Of a stretch of DNA of 39,745 nucleotides, positions 16,182 to 26,555 are shown one piece after another. Below the pieces are notes generated by a model. It saw only the letters and a program-made list of their open reading frames with translations. It searched no databases and was not told where the DNA came from. How positions within the stretch are numbered: position 1 is the stretch's first letter; every line of letters starts with the position of its first letter. This DNA comes from Bacteroidales bacterium. GTDB lineage: Bacteria > Bacteroidota > Bacteroidia > Bacteroidales > ML635J-15. The DNA lies in assembly GCA_028702535.1 (NCBI GenBank), contig JAQVOR010000015.1:1361-41105 (forward strand), read 5' to 3'. A program made the translations under genes and the position numbers.

Positions 16182-18986
16182 ATGAAAAGTTTTCTGACAG
16201 AAGTTGCCGAACATATTTTAAAAGAATTTCCAAATACAAGAGAACTTGAAATAATTGTCCCAAATCGTAGAACAGGCTTGTTTTTACGAAAATATTTAAC
16301 CCAGCTTACCGATAAAACAATTTGGCTTCCGAAAATAACTCCGATACAAGATATTTTTTATGATAATTCCGAACTTGTTGAGGCCGAAGATATTACGCTG
16401 ATATATAAATTGTATAAAGCTTTTATTAAGCATACTGGTTCTAAGGAAAGTTTCGACGATTTTTATTATTGGGGCGAAATAATATTAAATGATTTTGATG
16501 ATATTGATAAATATCTTGTTGATGCTCAAAAAATGTTTGACACTATTGTTGACATTAAAGAAATAGATCAAAAATTTGACGGTTACGAGGAAGAGGCTAT
16601 CGAAATCATTAAAAAATTCTGGTATAATGTAAATCAAGCGAAAATTAGCACACATAAACAGAGTTTTTTGGAATTGTGGCGAGCAATGTTTAACATTTAC
16701 TCAGATTTTAAACAAGAATTACGCAAGGATAATATCGCCTATCAAGGCATGATTTACAAAGATGTTGCAGAGTCGATTTCTACAATAAATTTCACATCGC
16801 CCGATTGTGTTGTTGTCGGATTTAATGCTTTAAATAAATGTGAGAAACAATTACTTAATGTAATAAAATCAAGCTCAAATACACGATTTTTCTGGGATGC
16901 AGACCAATATTATCTTAAAGATAAATATCAAGAAGCTGGCAGGTTTATTCGAGAAAATATACGTAAATATCCACCATATTCGGATATAGGAATTGTTGAT
17001 TATATCAATACTATTCTTAAAGATATTGAAGTAATAATGGCTCCTTCTCCAATAAGTCAGGTAAAACTTATTCCCGAAATTCTCGACAAGTGGCAAAAAG
17101 AAGATGACTTTGACTTACAAAAAACGGCAATTGTACTTGGCGACGAAAATCTTTTAATTCCTTTGATGTATTCAATCCCAGAAAGTATAGAGTCATATAA
17201 TGTGTCCATGGGGTTTCCTGTTAAAAATACTATGTCGGCCGCATTTGTAAATCATTTGATGATGTTGCAACAACGGTATAGAACTAAAGATAGCAGTACT
17301 AAATTTTATTTTAAAGATGTTTTTGCAATTTTAAATCATAGCTTTATTAAGCTTATTGATGGGAGCAAAGCTGCCGAATTGAAAAATAAAATCACAAAAG
17401 AAAAAACGATATATGTTGATGCAGAGGAATTTGAAGATAGCGAAATATTAAAGTCAATTTTTTGTCCAAAAAACGAAACCCTTGCTTTGTTTGCAACATA
17501 TTTACCAGAGATTTGTTCTCAAGTTTTAGCAAAAATATCGTCTTCTGATGATTTTATTTTAGAGGCAGAGTTTCTAAACCGTATTCTTGCAAGACTAATA
17601 GCTTTAAAAGATTGTATTAGTGATGAGCAAATTCAATTTGAATCAAATAATATCTATTTAAAGCTTGTAAATAATTTTATGCGTAGCTTAAATTTAGCTT
17701 TTGAAGGAGAACCTTTAAATGGATTGCAAATTCTTGGATTTCTTGAAACTCGTTCCTTAGATTTTGATAGAGTGATAATGTTGTCGTTAAATGAAGGCGT
17801 TTTTCCTAAAACATCTGTAAGTCAAAGTTTGATTCCATATAATTTACGCAAATTCCACGAGCTACCATCAATTGAATTTAAAGACAGTATTTTTGCTTAT
17901 TATTTTTACAGACTTTTGCAGAGATCAAAAGAAATTAAAATTATTTATAGCTCTCAGTCGGGAGAGGGTGCATCGGAGGCATCCAGATTTATTTCACAAA
18001 TAAAATATGAACTAAAACAAGATATAAAGTTTGTTAGTCGAGCTTATAAAATTGGAATAGACTCTGGCAAAATAAATGTTGGACAAAAAAGCGAAAGAGT
18101 AATTCAAAAAATTAGAGAGCATCTTACCTCTGGAGTTAGTCCTACAGCGATAAATAAATATTTAGATTGCAAATTCAAGTATTATCTACATTATATTGAG
18201 GAAATAAAAGAACCCGATAAACTCGAAGAAGAAGAAGATGCTGCATTTTTTGGAAGTCTTTTTCATCAAATTATGCAAAATGTTTATGCTCCATTTATTG
18301 GTAAAGACTTAATTGATAAGGATTTTGATGGTTTTGATGACGCTTTTATAAATACTCAAATGCGAGCAGCTATTAGAACGGTTTTTGACTTAAAATCGGA
18401 AACTGAAATAGATGAATTTGAGAATAAAATAATTGTTGAGATTATCAAAAAATATGTAAAACTAACTCTAAGATACGATAAGAAAAATTTGCCTCTCACA
18501 ATTATTGAATTAGAAGAGCAAAATGATTTTAAACTTGATTTACCAGCCTTTAATTTTACTGTTAATATTAAAGGAGATATTGACCGAGTTGACAGACAAG
18601 GTGAAATCTATCGTGTTTTAGATTATAAAACTGGTAAAACAAATACTAATTGCAAATCCATTAGTGAGCTTTTTGAACCTGATCGAAAATATGATAAAGG
18701 AATGATTACGCAGATATTATTATATGTCTTAATGTATGGAAAAGATAGTAATCTCGCAATATGCCCTGGTATAATAAATATTAATAATTTGGACGGGAAT
18801 TTCGATTATCGTGTTAAAATAAATCGTAAAACAATAAATATCTTTGATTCCGAGCTTAAAGATGAATTAAAATCTGCTTTGCAAGATGTGTTTGAAGAAA
18901 TGTTAAATAAAGATATTGAATTTACTCAAACATCAAATTTGGACAATTGTGGATTTTGCCCGTATAAAAATATTTGTAATAGATAG
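16182..18986 (+). CDS. PD-(D/E)XK nuclease family protein, AddB-like
   Basis: VPNRRTGLFLRKYL N-term; C-terminal nuclease FHQIMQNVYAPF, GDIDRVDRQGEIYRVLDYKTGK; Fe-S-type cysteines (YLDCKFKYYLHYI ... CGFCPYKNIC). Confidence 0.88.
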   Translation: MKSFLTEVAEHILKEFPNTRELEIIVPNRRTGLFLRKYLTQLTDKTIWLPKITPIQDIFYDNSELVEAEDITLIYKLYKAFIKHTGSKESFDDFYYWGEIILNDFDDIDKYLVDAQKMFDTIVDIKEIDQKFDGYEEEAIEIIKKFWYNVNQAKISTHKQSFLELWRAMFNIYSDFKQELRKDNIAYQGMIYKDVAESISTINFTSPDCVVVGFNALNKCEKQLLNVIKSSSNTRFFWDADQYYLKDKYQEAGRFIRENIRKYPPYSDIGIVDYINTILKDIEVIMAPSPISQVKLIPEILDKWQKEDDFDLQKTAIVLGDENLLIPLMYSIPESIESYNVSMGFPVKNTMSAAFVNHLMMLQQRYRTKDSSTKFYFKDVFAILNHSFIKLIDGSKAAELKNKITKEKTIYVDAEEFEDSEILKSIFCPKNETLALFATYLPEICSQVLAKISSSDDFILEAEFLNRILARLIALKDCISDEQIQFESNNIYLKLVNNFMRSLNLAFEGEPLNGLQILGFLETRSLDFDRVIMLSLNEGVFPKTSVSQSLIPYNLRKFHELPSIEFKDSIFAYYFYRLLQRSKEIKIIYSSQSGEGASEASRFISQIKYELKQDIKFVSRAYKIGIDSGKINVGQKSERVIQKIREHLTSGVSPTAINKYLDCKFKYYLHYIEEIKEPDKLEEEEDAAFFGSLFHQIMQNVYAPFIGKDLIDKDFDGFDDAFINTQMRAAIRTVFDLKSETEIDEFENKIIVEIIKKYVKLTLRYDKKNLPLTIIELEEQNDFKLDLPAFNFTVNIKGDIDRVDRQGEIYRVLDYKTGKTNTNCKSISELFEPDRKYDKGMITQILLYVLMYGKDSNLAICPGIININNLDGNFDYRVKINRKTINIFDSELKDELKSALQDVFEEMLNKDIEFTQTSNLDNCGFCPYKNICNR

Positions 18987-19047
18987 TTAGTTTTTGAAAA
19001 ATATATAATATATTGCAACAAAAATCGTATTAATTAAATTTCATATT

Positions 19048-19632
19048 ATGAAAAGGAAATATTTATTATTGGGTTTAGTTTTAACTTTTGTGTTGTTTGC
19101 GTGTAATAGTTCAAAAAACGAAACCCAAGAAGAAAAAGAAGTTATTTGCGGAGTAGAAAATTCTATCGCAATAAGTGTGCAAGATTATTATCATTCAATG
19201 TCTGATACTTTGGTTTATAGCACTCCTGAATTTAATGTTGTAAATTCCGATTATAAATGGATTAATGATTCTACCATTACTCTAAAACTTTCGAATTACG
19301 ACCCAATGAAACTTGTTGGAGCAAGAACACAAGAGCAAATGGATATCAATATTGAAATTAATGCAAGAAAGGACGAAAAGCTTGAACCGGGATATTATGG
19401 ATATCACGAATACGAAACAGGTAAATGGAGCCGCGTTACTCTAAATACTGCCTATGGTACGGTTTGGTTTAACTGGATTTCTGGAATGCCTAAACAGGGT
19501 GGCGTTACTATTGAATACATTGGAGAAGACGCTATTTGTGGTACAATAAACCTCAATAATGAAAAGCCTGAAAATGATATGATTGGCATTGTAAGAGTTA
19601 ATGGCACATTTGTACATAAAAACACGAAATAA
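19048..19632 (+). CDS. hypothetical lipoprotein
   Basis: Lipobox MKRKYLLLGLVLTFVLFACNSS; no recognised domain. Confidence 0.65.
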   Translation: MKRKYLLLGLVLTFVLFACNSSKNETQEEKEVICGVENSIAISVQDYYHSMSDTLVYSTPEFNVVNSDYKWINDSTITLKLSNYDPMKLVGARTQEQMDINIEINARKDEKLEPGYYGYHEYETGKWSRVTLNTAYGTVWFNWISGMPKQGGVTIEYIGEDAICGTINLNNEKPENDMIGIVRVNGTFVHKNTK

Positions 19633-19704
19633 ACTTTAATCAACTAAATTATTTCTATCTTATCTTGAGTTTTATACTTTTATTTTTAGTCAAACATAAA
19701 AAAC

Positions 19705-19749
19705 ATAATTAAGTCCGCAAAACTTTATTACTTTTGCGGACTTAATTAT
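19705..19749 (+). promoter_or_regulatory. 18-bp perfect hairpin directly upstream of the typA start, overlapping a -7 box
   Basis: ataattaagtccgcaaaa-ctttattac-ttttgcggacttaattat; TACTTTTG at 19729-19736; ATG at 19754. Confidence 0.7.
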
Positions 19750-19753
19750 TTTA

Positions 19754-21568
19754 ATGGAAGATATTCGAAATATTGCAATAATAGCACACGTTGATCATGG
19801 AAAAACCACTTTGGTTGACAGAATTTTACATCAGGTTCAAACTTTTAGAGACAATCAAAATCCAGGAGAACTTATTCTCGACAGTAATGATTTAGAACGA
19901 GAAAGAGGGATTACCATATTGTCAAAAAATGTTTCTGTCAGATATAAAGAAACAAAAATTAATATTATAGATACTCCTGGTCACTCAGATTTTGGTGGTG
20001 AGGTAGAGCGAGTATTAAATATGGCTGATGGTGTTCTTCTTATAGTTGATGCTTTTGAAGGACCAATGCCTCAAACCCGATTTGTATTGCAAAAAGCATT
20101 AGAACTTAATTTAAAGCCAATTGTCGTTATTAATAAAGTTGATAAACCGAATTGTAATCCAGAACTTACTCAAGAAAAAGTGTTTGATTTGATGTTTTCG
20201 CTTGAAGCTACCGAAGACCAGTTAGATTTTCCAACTGTTTATGGCTCGGCAAAACATGCTTGGATGGGACCCGATTTTGATAAACCAACAATAGATGTTA
20301 GTTACCTTCTTGATGTTATTCTTGATACGATAAAACCAAACGAATATCCAAAAGGAAACTTGCAAATGAGAATTACTAGCTTAGATTATTCGTCTTATAC
20401 TGGTAGAATAGCGGTTGGTAAAATAACACGTGGGTCAATTCAAGCTGGTACAAATGTCTCGGTGGCAAAAAGAGACGGAACAATTTCTAAAGCTACTATC
20501 AAAGAACTTTATCTCTTTGAAGGACTTGCTAAAGTGAAAACAAAAAAACGTATTGAGGCTGGTGAAATCGTAGCAATTTTTGGCATAGATGTTTTTGATA
20601 TTGGAGATACTGTTTGTGATTATGAGTTTCCTGAAGCTTTAAAACCTGTTAAAGTTGATGAACCCACAATGAGTATGCTTTTTGCAAGTAATGATTCGCC
20701 GTTTTTTGGAAGAGACGGTAAACTTGTAACATCAAGACAATTAAGAGAACGGCTTTTTAAAGAAATTGAGAAAAACCTTGCCTTAAAAGTCGAAGAAACA
20801 AACTCGGCTGATAAATTTGTAGTATATGGCAGAGGGATTTTGCATTTATCGATATTAGTTGAAACCATGAGACGCGAAGGTTTTGAGCTTCAGTTAGGAC
20901 AACCGCGTGTTATTGTTAAAGAAGTGGACGGAGTTAAGTGTGAACCTATCGAGTATCTTACTGTTCAAGTTCCCGACCAATTCTCAGGAAAAGTAATAGA
21001 TTTTGTTACACAGCGAAAAGGTGAAATCCTTAATATTGAAGTTAAAAATGATAGAGCAAATCTTGAGTTTTATATTCCTTCGAGAGGTCTAATCGGAATT
21101 AGCAACATCTTATTAACAGCAACCGAAGGTGAGGCAGTGATTGCTCATAGATTTAAAGCTTTTGAAGCTTGGCGAGGTGATCTTGGGATTAAAAGAAATG
21201 GATCGCTTATTGCAATCGAAACTGGAACAGCAATTCCATACTCTATTGATAAACTGCAAGACAGAGGTACGTTTTTTGTTTTTCCAGGTGAAGAAATTTA
21301 TGCCGGCCAGATAATTGGCGAAAATACACGTCAGGCTGACATTGGGATTAATATTACTAAAACCAAAAAGCTAACTAACGTTCGTGCTTCGGGAACTGAT
21401 GATAAAGTTGCAATTTCGCCTCCTGTTAAATTCTCATTAGAAGAAGCTATGGAATATATTGCCGAAGACGAAATGATTGAAGTTACACCAAAATCAATGC
21501 GTTTGCGAAAAATCCTTCTTAACGAGCACGATAGAAAAAAACAGTTGAAAGAAAATAGTAATAATTAG
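19754..21568 (+). CDS. typA: translational GTPase TypA/BipA
   Basis: NIAIIAHVDHGKTTLVDRILHQ, ERERGITILSKNVSV, IDTPGHSDFGGEVERVLNMADG, VINKVDKP. Confidence 0.97.
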   Translation: MEDIRNIAIIAHVDHGKTTLVDRILHQVQTFRDNQNPGELILDSNDLERERGITILSKNVSVRYKETKINIIDTPGHSDFGGEVERVLNMADGVLLIVDAFEGPMPQTRFVLQKALELNLKPIVVINKVDKPNCNPELTQEKVFDLMFSLEATEDQLDFPTVYGSAKHAWMGPDFDKPTIDVSYLLDVILDTIKPNEYPKGNLQMRITSLDYSSYTGRIAVGKITRGSIQAGTNVSVAKRDGTISKATIKELYLFEGLAKVKTKKRIEAGEIVAIFGIDVFDIGDTVCDYEFPEALKPVKVDEPTMSMLFASNDSPFFGRDGKLVTSRQLRERLFKEIEKNLALKVEETNSADKFVVYGRGILHLSILVETMRREGFELQLGQPRVIVKEVDGVKCEPIEYLTVQVPDQFSGKVIDFVTQRKGEILNIEVKNDRANLEFYIPSRGLIGISNILLTATEGEAVIAHRFKAFEAWRGDLGIKRNGSLIAIETGTAIPYSIDKLQDRGTFFVFPGEEIYAGQIIGENTRQADIGINITKTKKLTNVRASGTDDKVAISPPVKFSLEEAMEYIAEDEMIEVTPKSMRLRKILLNEHDRKKQLKENSNN

Positions 21569-21733
21569 TCTTTTTTAAGCTTATTTTTTTAGAACTTAAT
21601 ACAGTAATTTCGGCTTCGTTCATCGCTTTGCGGTTAAGTTTTCTGTTTTTCTTATTCTTTAAAGAAAAACTTCCTTTCAAATAACTCCAATCTGTCGAAA
21701 CCGATTACAAACCTAACGTTTACTAAAATTAAA

Positions 21734-21819
21734 GGTGGTTGAGGGTTTTAAAAGGAGACTTCGAGCCGTTTTGGCTCGCCAAAACCCTCAGCCTTCTTTT
21801 AAAATGTCTCAAAACCACC
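21734..21819. repeat. complex inverted repeat with competing pairings
   Basis: ggtggtt/aaccacc, gagggtttt/aaaaccctc, cgagcc/ggctcg, gagac/gtctc. Confidence 0.7.
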
Positions 21820-21880
21820 GTGTTTTGTGTTCCGTGTACGCTTGCAACTCATCGCTTTACACTTAAAGATTTTATGAATT

Positions 21881-24800
21881 TTAAAAATCCGTACTTAGTG
21901 ACAAGTAAAACATTCGATCTTGAATAATATTGTTTTCTATTCCCCATGCCCAATCTGCACGAATAAAGTAGCCAAATAGTTTTGTTCTCATGCCAAAGCC
22001 ATAACCTGAAACAATAGGAAAATTATCATTATGGATAATAATTGTAACAGGATTATTCTCGTAGTAATCGTTTTCGTAAGCATTGTTTCCGCCAAAAGGA
22101 CTTAATCCAGTCCATGCACTTCCAATATCAAAAAAGCCTATAAATTGAAAGTGTTTTATAAAATCGCTGTTAATAGGTCTTTTATAAATATATGAGAAAA
22201 TTGGCCATCTAATCTCTGCGTTAAATACTGCAAAGTTTGTCCCATTTCGAATATTTTGTGAGAAACCTCGCAAATTTGTGGCAACTGCCTGATAAGCATA
22301 ATTTACTGTCGGGTCAATGCGAATATTATCATTAAATGTTGGTTTTTTTGCCGAAAGATTAATCCAATTGTCGATACCTCCAAGATAATAAATAAGCTTT
22401 GCTTTACCAAACGAGGCACTTGTGGCAAAACGTGCTGCAAAAATCAGATTCTTATGAATGGGCTTATAATATCTAAGGTCAGCACCTGTTACTAACATAT
22501 CTGTTTCTTTCTTGTCTAATTGTTTAAATACTTCAGCAAAAGCTTTCATTCTAAAACCATTTAAAATGTTGGTTGATATTTCTTTTGTATTATCAAAAAT
22601 ATATTCTGCTTTTAAACTTGCCCAATAGTCGTATTGCTCTGGTGCCAAGAGGCTTTGATAATCGACAGAAAGTATTGAATTGTGGTTTTGTCTTAAATTA
22701 CCAGTAAATTGAAAAGCATCTACTTGAGAGAGTGGATACCTCATTACATAAAATGCTTCGTGAGTAAATGTTTTAACATACGAATAGCCTTTAAAATTAT
22801 TTAGAGCTTGACGATGTAGTATAAGTTGTTTATTCCAACGTTTTTTTAGATTTTCAAAACTTAGTAAATACTCATTACTGTCGAAGTTCCCTGCAAATCG
22901 AAAGCCCGCAGTAATACGGTAGTCTTCAAATAAATCAGAAGTCCCAAGCTTAAAAATAAGATTAAAGCCAGGATTAAAATAAAAAGCCGAACCCGTAAAT
23001 GTTTGATACGAATTGCTTAAAAATCCATAATCAATTTGTGAAACAAGATAATTCGTGTAAAAAGATGTCTGATATTTACCAGTACGCGGCTCTTTGGCTC
23101 TGCCGTCAGCTTCAAATTCATTATCTTCAGTTACTACATCGTCAAGTAATTCGGCCTCAAAAATATAATTGTTGATGTTTATTGGCTGCTCCCGTTTATT
23201 AACAGGCAATTTTGATAATGAATCAATTTCTAATTCTGGCTTTGTTACTTTCTTTACTGTTCTTTGTGTAGCTTTTTCATAGCTTGTTTTGAACATAGTT
23301 TTAGAGCTACTGCTAATGGGTAAAGGAAGCGTCTCATTATGTAGAAAATCAAACTTAATTTCATTTTTATAGAGAAAAGTATTTGCATCCGAAAACTTTG
23401 TCAATCCGAGTTCGCGTATATTGTATGAGTAATTTGTGAGTTGAGACTTGTTTAGATAAAATCTGTAATGAGTGGTAGTATCAATAAAACTTATCGCAGA
23501 GTCTATATTTGCAGAATACAAGTTGTTTATTCCGTTCTCGTCAGATAAAAAAATATAAGAATTGTTTGTAAATCCAGGTTGAGTCTCGGAGGATAGTTTC
23601 GAGTTTGTTATTTGACTGATTTTTTTTGACGCAATGTCGTAAACAAAAATGTCCGTATGCTTTTGTGTTGGAAGAAAATTATTATCTCGGTCGCCTAACT
23701 GTTCAGTATCTCTGTGGCTGCTAAATATAATTTGTTTCGAATTATTAATGAAAATCGGGCTAAAATCATCGGCATAATCCCGGGTAATATTAACAAGAGT
23801 ATTGGCTGTGATATTAAAAATGAATAAATCAGATTGTCCGTTGTTAAAGCCTGCCAGAACTAAACTTAATCCATCATTTGAATAATCAAACGAGCTCATT
23901 TTTTCGAGTGCAGTCATTTGAATTTCTTTAATATCTTCGGTTTCAAAATTATAAGTAGTATAATAAATTTCTCCATTTTTTTCAATTACAAAACCTAACA
24001 ATTTTCCTGTGGGATGCCAACGTAATACAGGATAAGTATAATCTATTATCTGGTCTAATTTATGTTCACGTCTAAAAACAGTTTTTGTTTTTCCGCTTTC
24101 GATATCTTTGACTTTTATCCAGTATTTACCAAGTTTGTTTTCGACCCATGCAATTTTGTTAGCATTTTCGGAGAACTGTAATTGATAATATTCTACGTTT
24201 CGGCGATTGCGTTTTAATAAGTTTTTGCTCTCGGGTTTTGTAGTTGTAAGGTCGAAGGTCTCATATTGCATTTTGTAGTACATATTCCAATTGGCTTGCA
24301 ACATTGTGAGCGAGCTTCCCAACACATACAAAAATCCACTTTCCATATTTTTTGTTACTCGTGTTAGATAAACAATATTTGGAATAACTTGCGGACTGTA
24401 AGTTGATGCAATATAATTCCAAATAGCCATTCCTGCAATTTCGGCATCTTTACCTGTGAGTTGATTAAAATTATCAAAATCTCCCGACAATATTCCCATT
24501 TTTGTCTGCTCATCTATTTTAGTGTCCCAATCTTGAGAAACGTAAGCGATTAATCCTTTAATATACCACTCGGGCATTGTTATTAGAGTGTTGTTTGCAA
24601 TTTTATTTTTTAGATCAAGTCCATAAAGCATTTCGTTAAGGATAATATTGGCAATAGCAGCTTTTACCTGTTGTTCAAGGCTCGCAATATCTCCTTCCAC
24701 ATAAATAAATGCAATATTGTCAACAACTTTTGTTACGCCACCAATATTATATTGAGCATCGCCCGTATTTAAACCAATATTACTTTGCCTAAAATCCGAA

Positions 24801-25093
24801 AGGTTTTGATATATCACAAAAACAATCCTTTGATTTAATTGATGCTCGAAAAATGTTTCTGTTTTTATTAGGTAATTATTGGCAATTGTAGCTATTTCGA
24901 GAGCAATATCTTTACTCCCTGCATAAAAATAAGTGTCAAATTTTTGATATCTAAAGTAAAACCAGTCAAATTCATCATATTGCACACGATTTTTACCGAA
25001 CTTCATTTGATGCCCGTTATAAAACTGTGCCGATGCAGAAACTGACAAAATAAATCCTGCAAAAACCACCAATATTTTTATGAATTTACTCAA
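21881..25093 (-). CDS. large outer-membrane protein: TolB-like beta-propeller plus C-terminal BamA/D15-type barrel
   Basis: Signal peptide; propeller repeats (FSPIFINNSKQIIFSSHRDTEQLGD); C-terminal barrel region with GFGMRTKLFGYFIRADWAWG. Confidence 0.8.
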   Translation of the reverse strand: MSKFIKILVVFAGFILSVSASAQFYNGHQMKFGKNRVQYDEFDWFYFRYQKFDTYFYAGSKDIALEIATIANNYLIKTETFFEHQLNQRIVFVIYQNLSDFRQSNIGLNTGDAQYNIGGVTKVVDNIAFIYVEGDIASLEQQVKAAIANIILNEMLYGLDLKNKIANNTLITMPEWYIKGLIAYVSQDWDTKIDEQTKMGILSGDFDNFNQLTGKDAEIAGMAIWNYIASTYSPQVIPNIVYLTRVTKNMESGFLYVLGSSLTMLQANWNMYYKMQYETFDLTTTKPESKNLLKRNRRNVEYYQLQFSENANKIAWVENKLGKYWIKVKDIESGKTKTVFRREHKLDQIIDYTYPVLRWHPTGKLLGFVIEKNGEIYYTTYNFETEDIKEIQMTALEKMSSFDYSNDGLSLVLAGFNNGQSDLFIFNITANTLVNITRDYADDFSPIFINNSKQIIFSSHRDTEQLGDRDNNFLPTQKHTDIFVYDIASKKISQITNSKLSSETQPGFTNNSYIFLSDENGINNLYSANIDSAISFIDTTTHYRFYLNKSQLTNYSYNIRELGLTKFSDANTFLYKNEIKFDFLHNETLPLPISSSSKTMFKTSYEKATQRTVKKVTKPELEIDSLSKLPVNKREQPININNYIFEAELLDDVVTEDNEFEADGRAKEPRTGKYQTSFYTNYLVSQIDYGFLSNSYQTFTGSAFYFNPGFNLIFKLGTSDLFEDYRITAGFRFAGNFDSNEYLLSFENLKKRWNKQLILHRQALNNFKGYSYVKTFTHEAFYVMRYPLSQVDAFQFTGNLRQNHNSILSVDYQSLLAPEQYDYWASLKAEYIFDNTKEISTNILNGFRMKAFAEVFKQLDKKETDMLVTGADLRYYKPIHKNLIFAARFATSASFGKAKLIYYLGGIDNWINLSAKKPTFNDNIRIDPTVNYAYQAVATNLRGFSQNIRNGTNFAVFNAEIRWPIFSYIYKRPINSDFIKHFQFIGFFDIGSAWTGLSPFGGNNAYENDYYENNPVTIIIHNDNFPIVSGYGFGMRTKLFGYFIRADWAWGIENNIIQDRMFYLSLSTDF

Positions 25094-25196
25094 AATCTTA
25101 CTTTAAATATAATCCTGCAAATTACTAAAACTTGTAAACAGAGCAAAATATTTTTTATCTGGACACTTAATTTAATCATATTTCAAACTTTATTCC

Positions 25197-25204
25197 TATT
25201 TTTG
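25197..25204 (+). promoter_or_regulatory. -7 element TATTTTTG for 25230..26555
   Basis: TAnnTTTG 25 nt upstream of the ATG; no strong -33 box. Confidence 0.4.
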
Positions 25205-25229
25205 TTTTAATTAATCAAAATAATGGAAC

Positions 25230-26555
25230 ATGAAATACTTAAAAATTGTTTTAGTGATTATGTTGTTTTTTTCTGTTTCTATGCAAGCACAAGAGACAAC
25301 AGAAAAAGCAGAAAATGTTAAAACTGGGTGGAACTTTGGTCTATTACCAGTTGTGTCGTACAATTCTGACCTCGGTTTCCAATATGGAGTGCTAACCAAT
25401 TTCTACAATTATGGTGATGGATCGAATTTTCCAAAATATATGCATTCACTTTATGCAGAAGTTAGCCGTTACACCAAAGGTTCTGGTATTTATCGGGTTT
25501 TTTATGACTCTGAATTTTTAGTTCCTAAAATTAGATTGACGGCAGATTTATCTTATTTGCCCGATCAGGCTTTAGATTTTTATGGTTTTAATGGATATGA
25601 TGCGGTTTATGATTCTGATTTTAGCGATGATGAATCTTTATATTACAAAACAAGAATGTTTTACAAGCATAAAAGAAATATTTTACGGTTTAAACTCGAT
25701 TTTCAGGGCAAAACTCCAGTAAAAAATCTTAATTGGGCAGTTGGATATAATTTTATGGATATTCAGATTGGAGCTGTGCCTATTGATAAATTAAACCAGG
25801 GTAAAGATTCTGCCGATATGCTTCCTAGTGTAAATAGTTTGTATGATAATTATATTGAATGGGGAATAATAAAACCCGAAGAGGCTACAGGAGCAATGCA
25901 CAACAGTCTTAAACTTGGTTTGGTTTATGACACTCGTGATAATGAGCCTTGTCCAATGAAAGGTCTTTGGTCTGAGTTGGTGTTGTTTAATAGTTTTAGT
26001 TCAGATTTTACATTTGGAAAATTAGCAGCAACACATCGTCAATATTTTACAATAGTCGATAAACAGTTGTCATTTGCATATCGCATTGGTTATCAGGGGA
26101 TTGTTTACGGTGACGCTCCGTTTTATTTATTGCCATATATGATTTATTCTTACATGCCTTCGTCAACTGTTGATGGATTAGGTGGAAGCAAATCGGTGAG
26201 AGGTATGATAAGAAATAGAACAGTTGGCAAAGGAAACGCTTTTGCAAATCTTGAATTTAGATACAAATTTGTAAGATTCCGCTTTATAAAACAAAATTGG
26301 TATGCTGCATTAAATCCTTTTCTTGATGCCGGAATGGTTGTGCAAAAAATAGATATAGATAAATCAAATATTCCGAACGATGTATTTCAGGCACAATATT
26401 TTGCTACTAATACAGAAACTGTTCATTTAACTTACGGTTGTGGACTGCATTTAGCGATGAACGAAAATTTTGTTATTGCAGCAGATATTGGATTACCTGT
26501 TAAAGCTGCCGACGGTAAAATGGGTGTTTATATTGGAATGAACTGGTTGTTTTAA
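25230..26555 (+). CDS. BamA/TamA-family outer membrane beta-barrel protein
   Basis: Signal peptide, LVYDTRDNEPCPMKGLWSEL, GGSKSVRGMIRNRTVGKGNAFANLEFRYKF. Confidence 0.8.
   Translation: MKYLKIVLVIMLFFSVSMQAQETTEKAENVKTGWNFGLLPVVSYNSDLGFQYGVLTNFYNYGDGSNFPKYMHSLYAEVSRYTKGSGIYRVFYDSEFLVPKIRLTADLSYLPDQALDFYGFNGYDAVYDSDFSDDESLYYKTRMFYKHKRNILRFKLDFQGKTPVKNLNWAVGYNFMDIQIGAVPIDKLNQGKDSADMLPSVNSLYDNYIEWGIIKPEEATGAMHNSLKLGLVYDTRDNEPCPMKGLWSELVLFNSFSSDFTFGKLAATHRQYFTIVDKQLSFAYRIGYQGIVYGDAPFYLLPYMIYSYMPSSTVDGLGGSKSVRGMIRNRTVGKGNAFANLEFRYKFVRFRFIKQNWYAALNPFLDAGMVVQKIDIDKSNIPNDVFQAQYFATNTETVHLTYGCGLHLAMNENFVIAADIGLPVKAADGKMGVYIGMNWLF

Noticed and set aside
21739-21927. 62-aa ORF in the typA downstream intergenic region
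   Set aside because: Encoded by the inverted-repeat element and overlaps the 3' end of the OM protein gene
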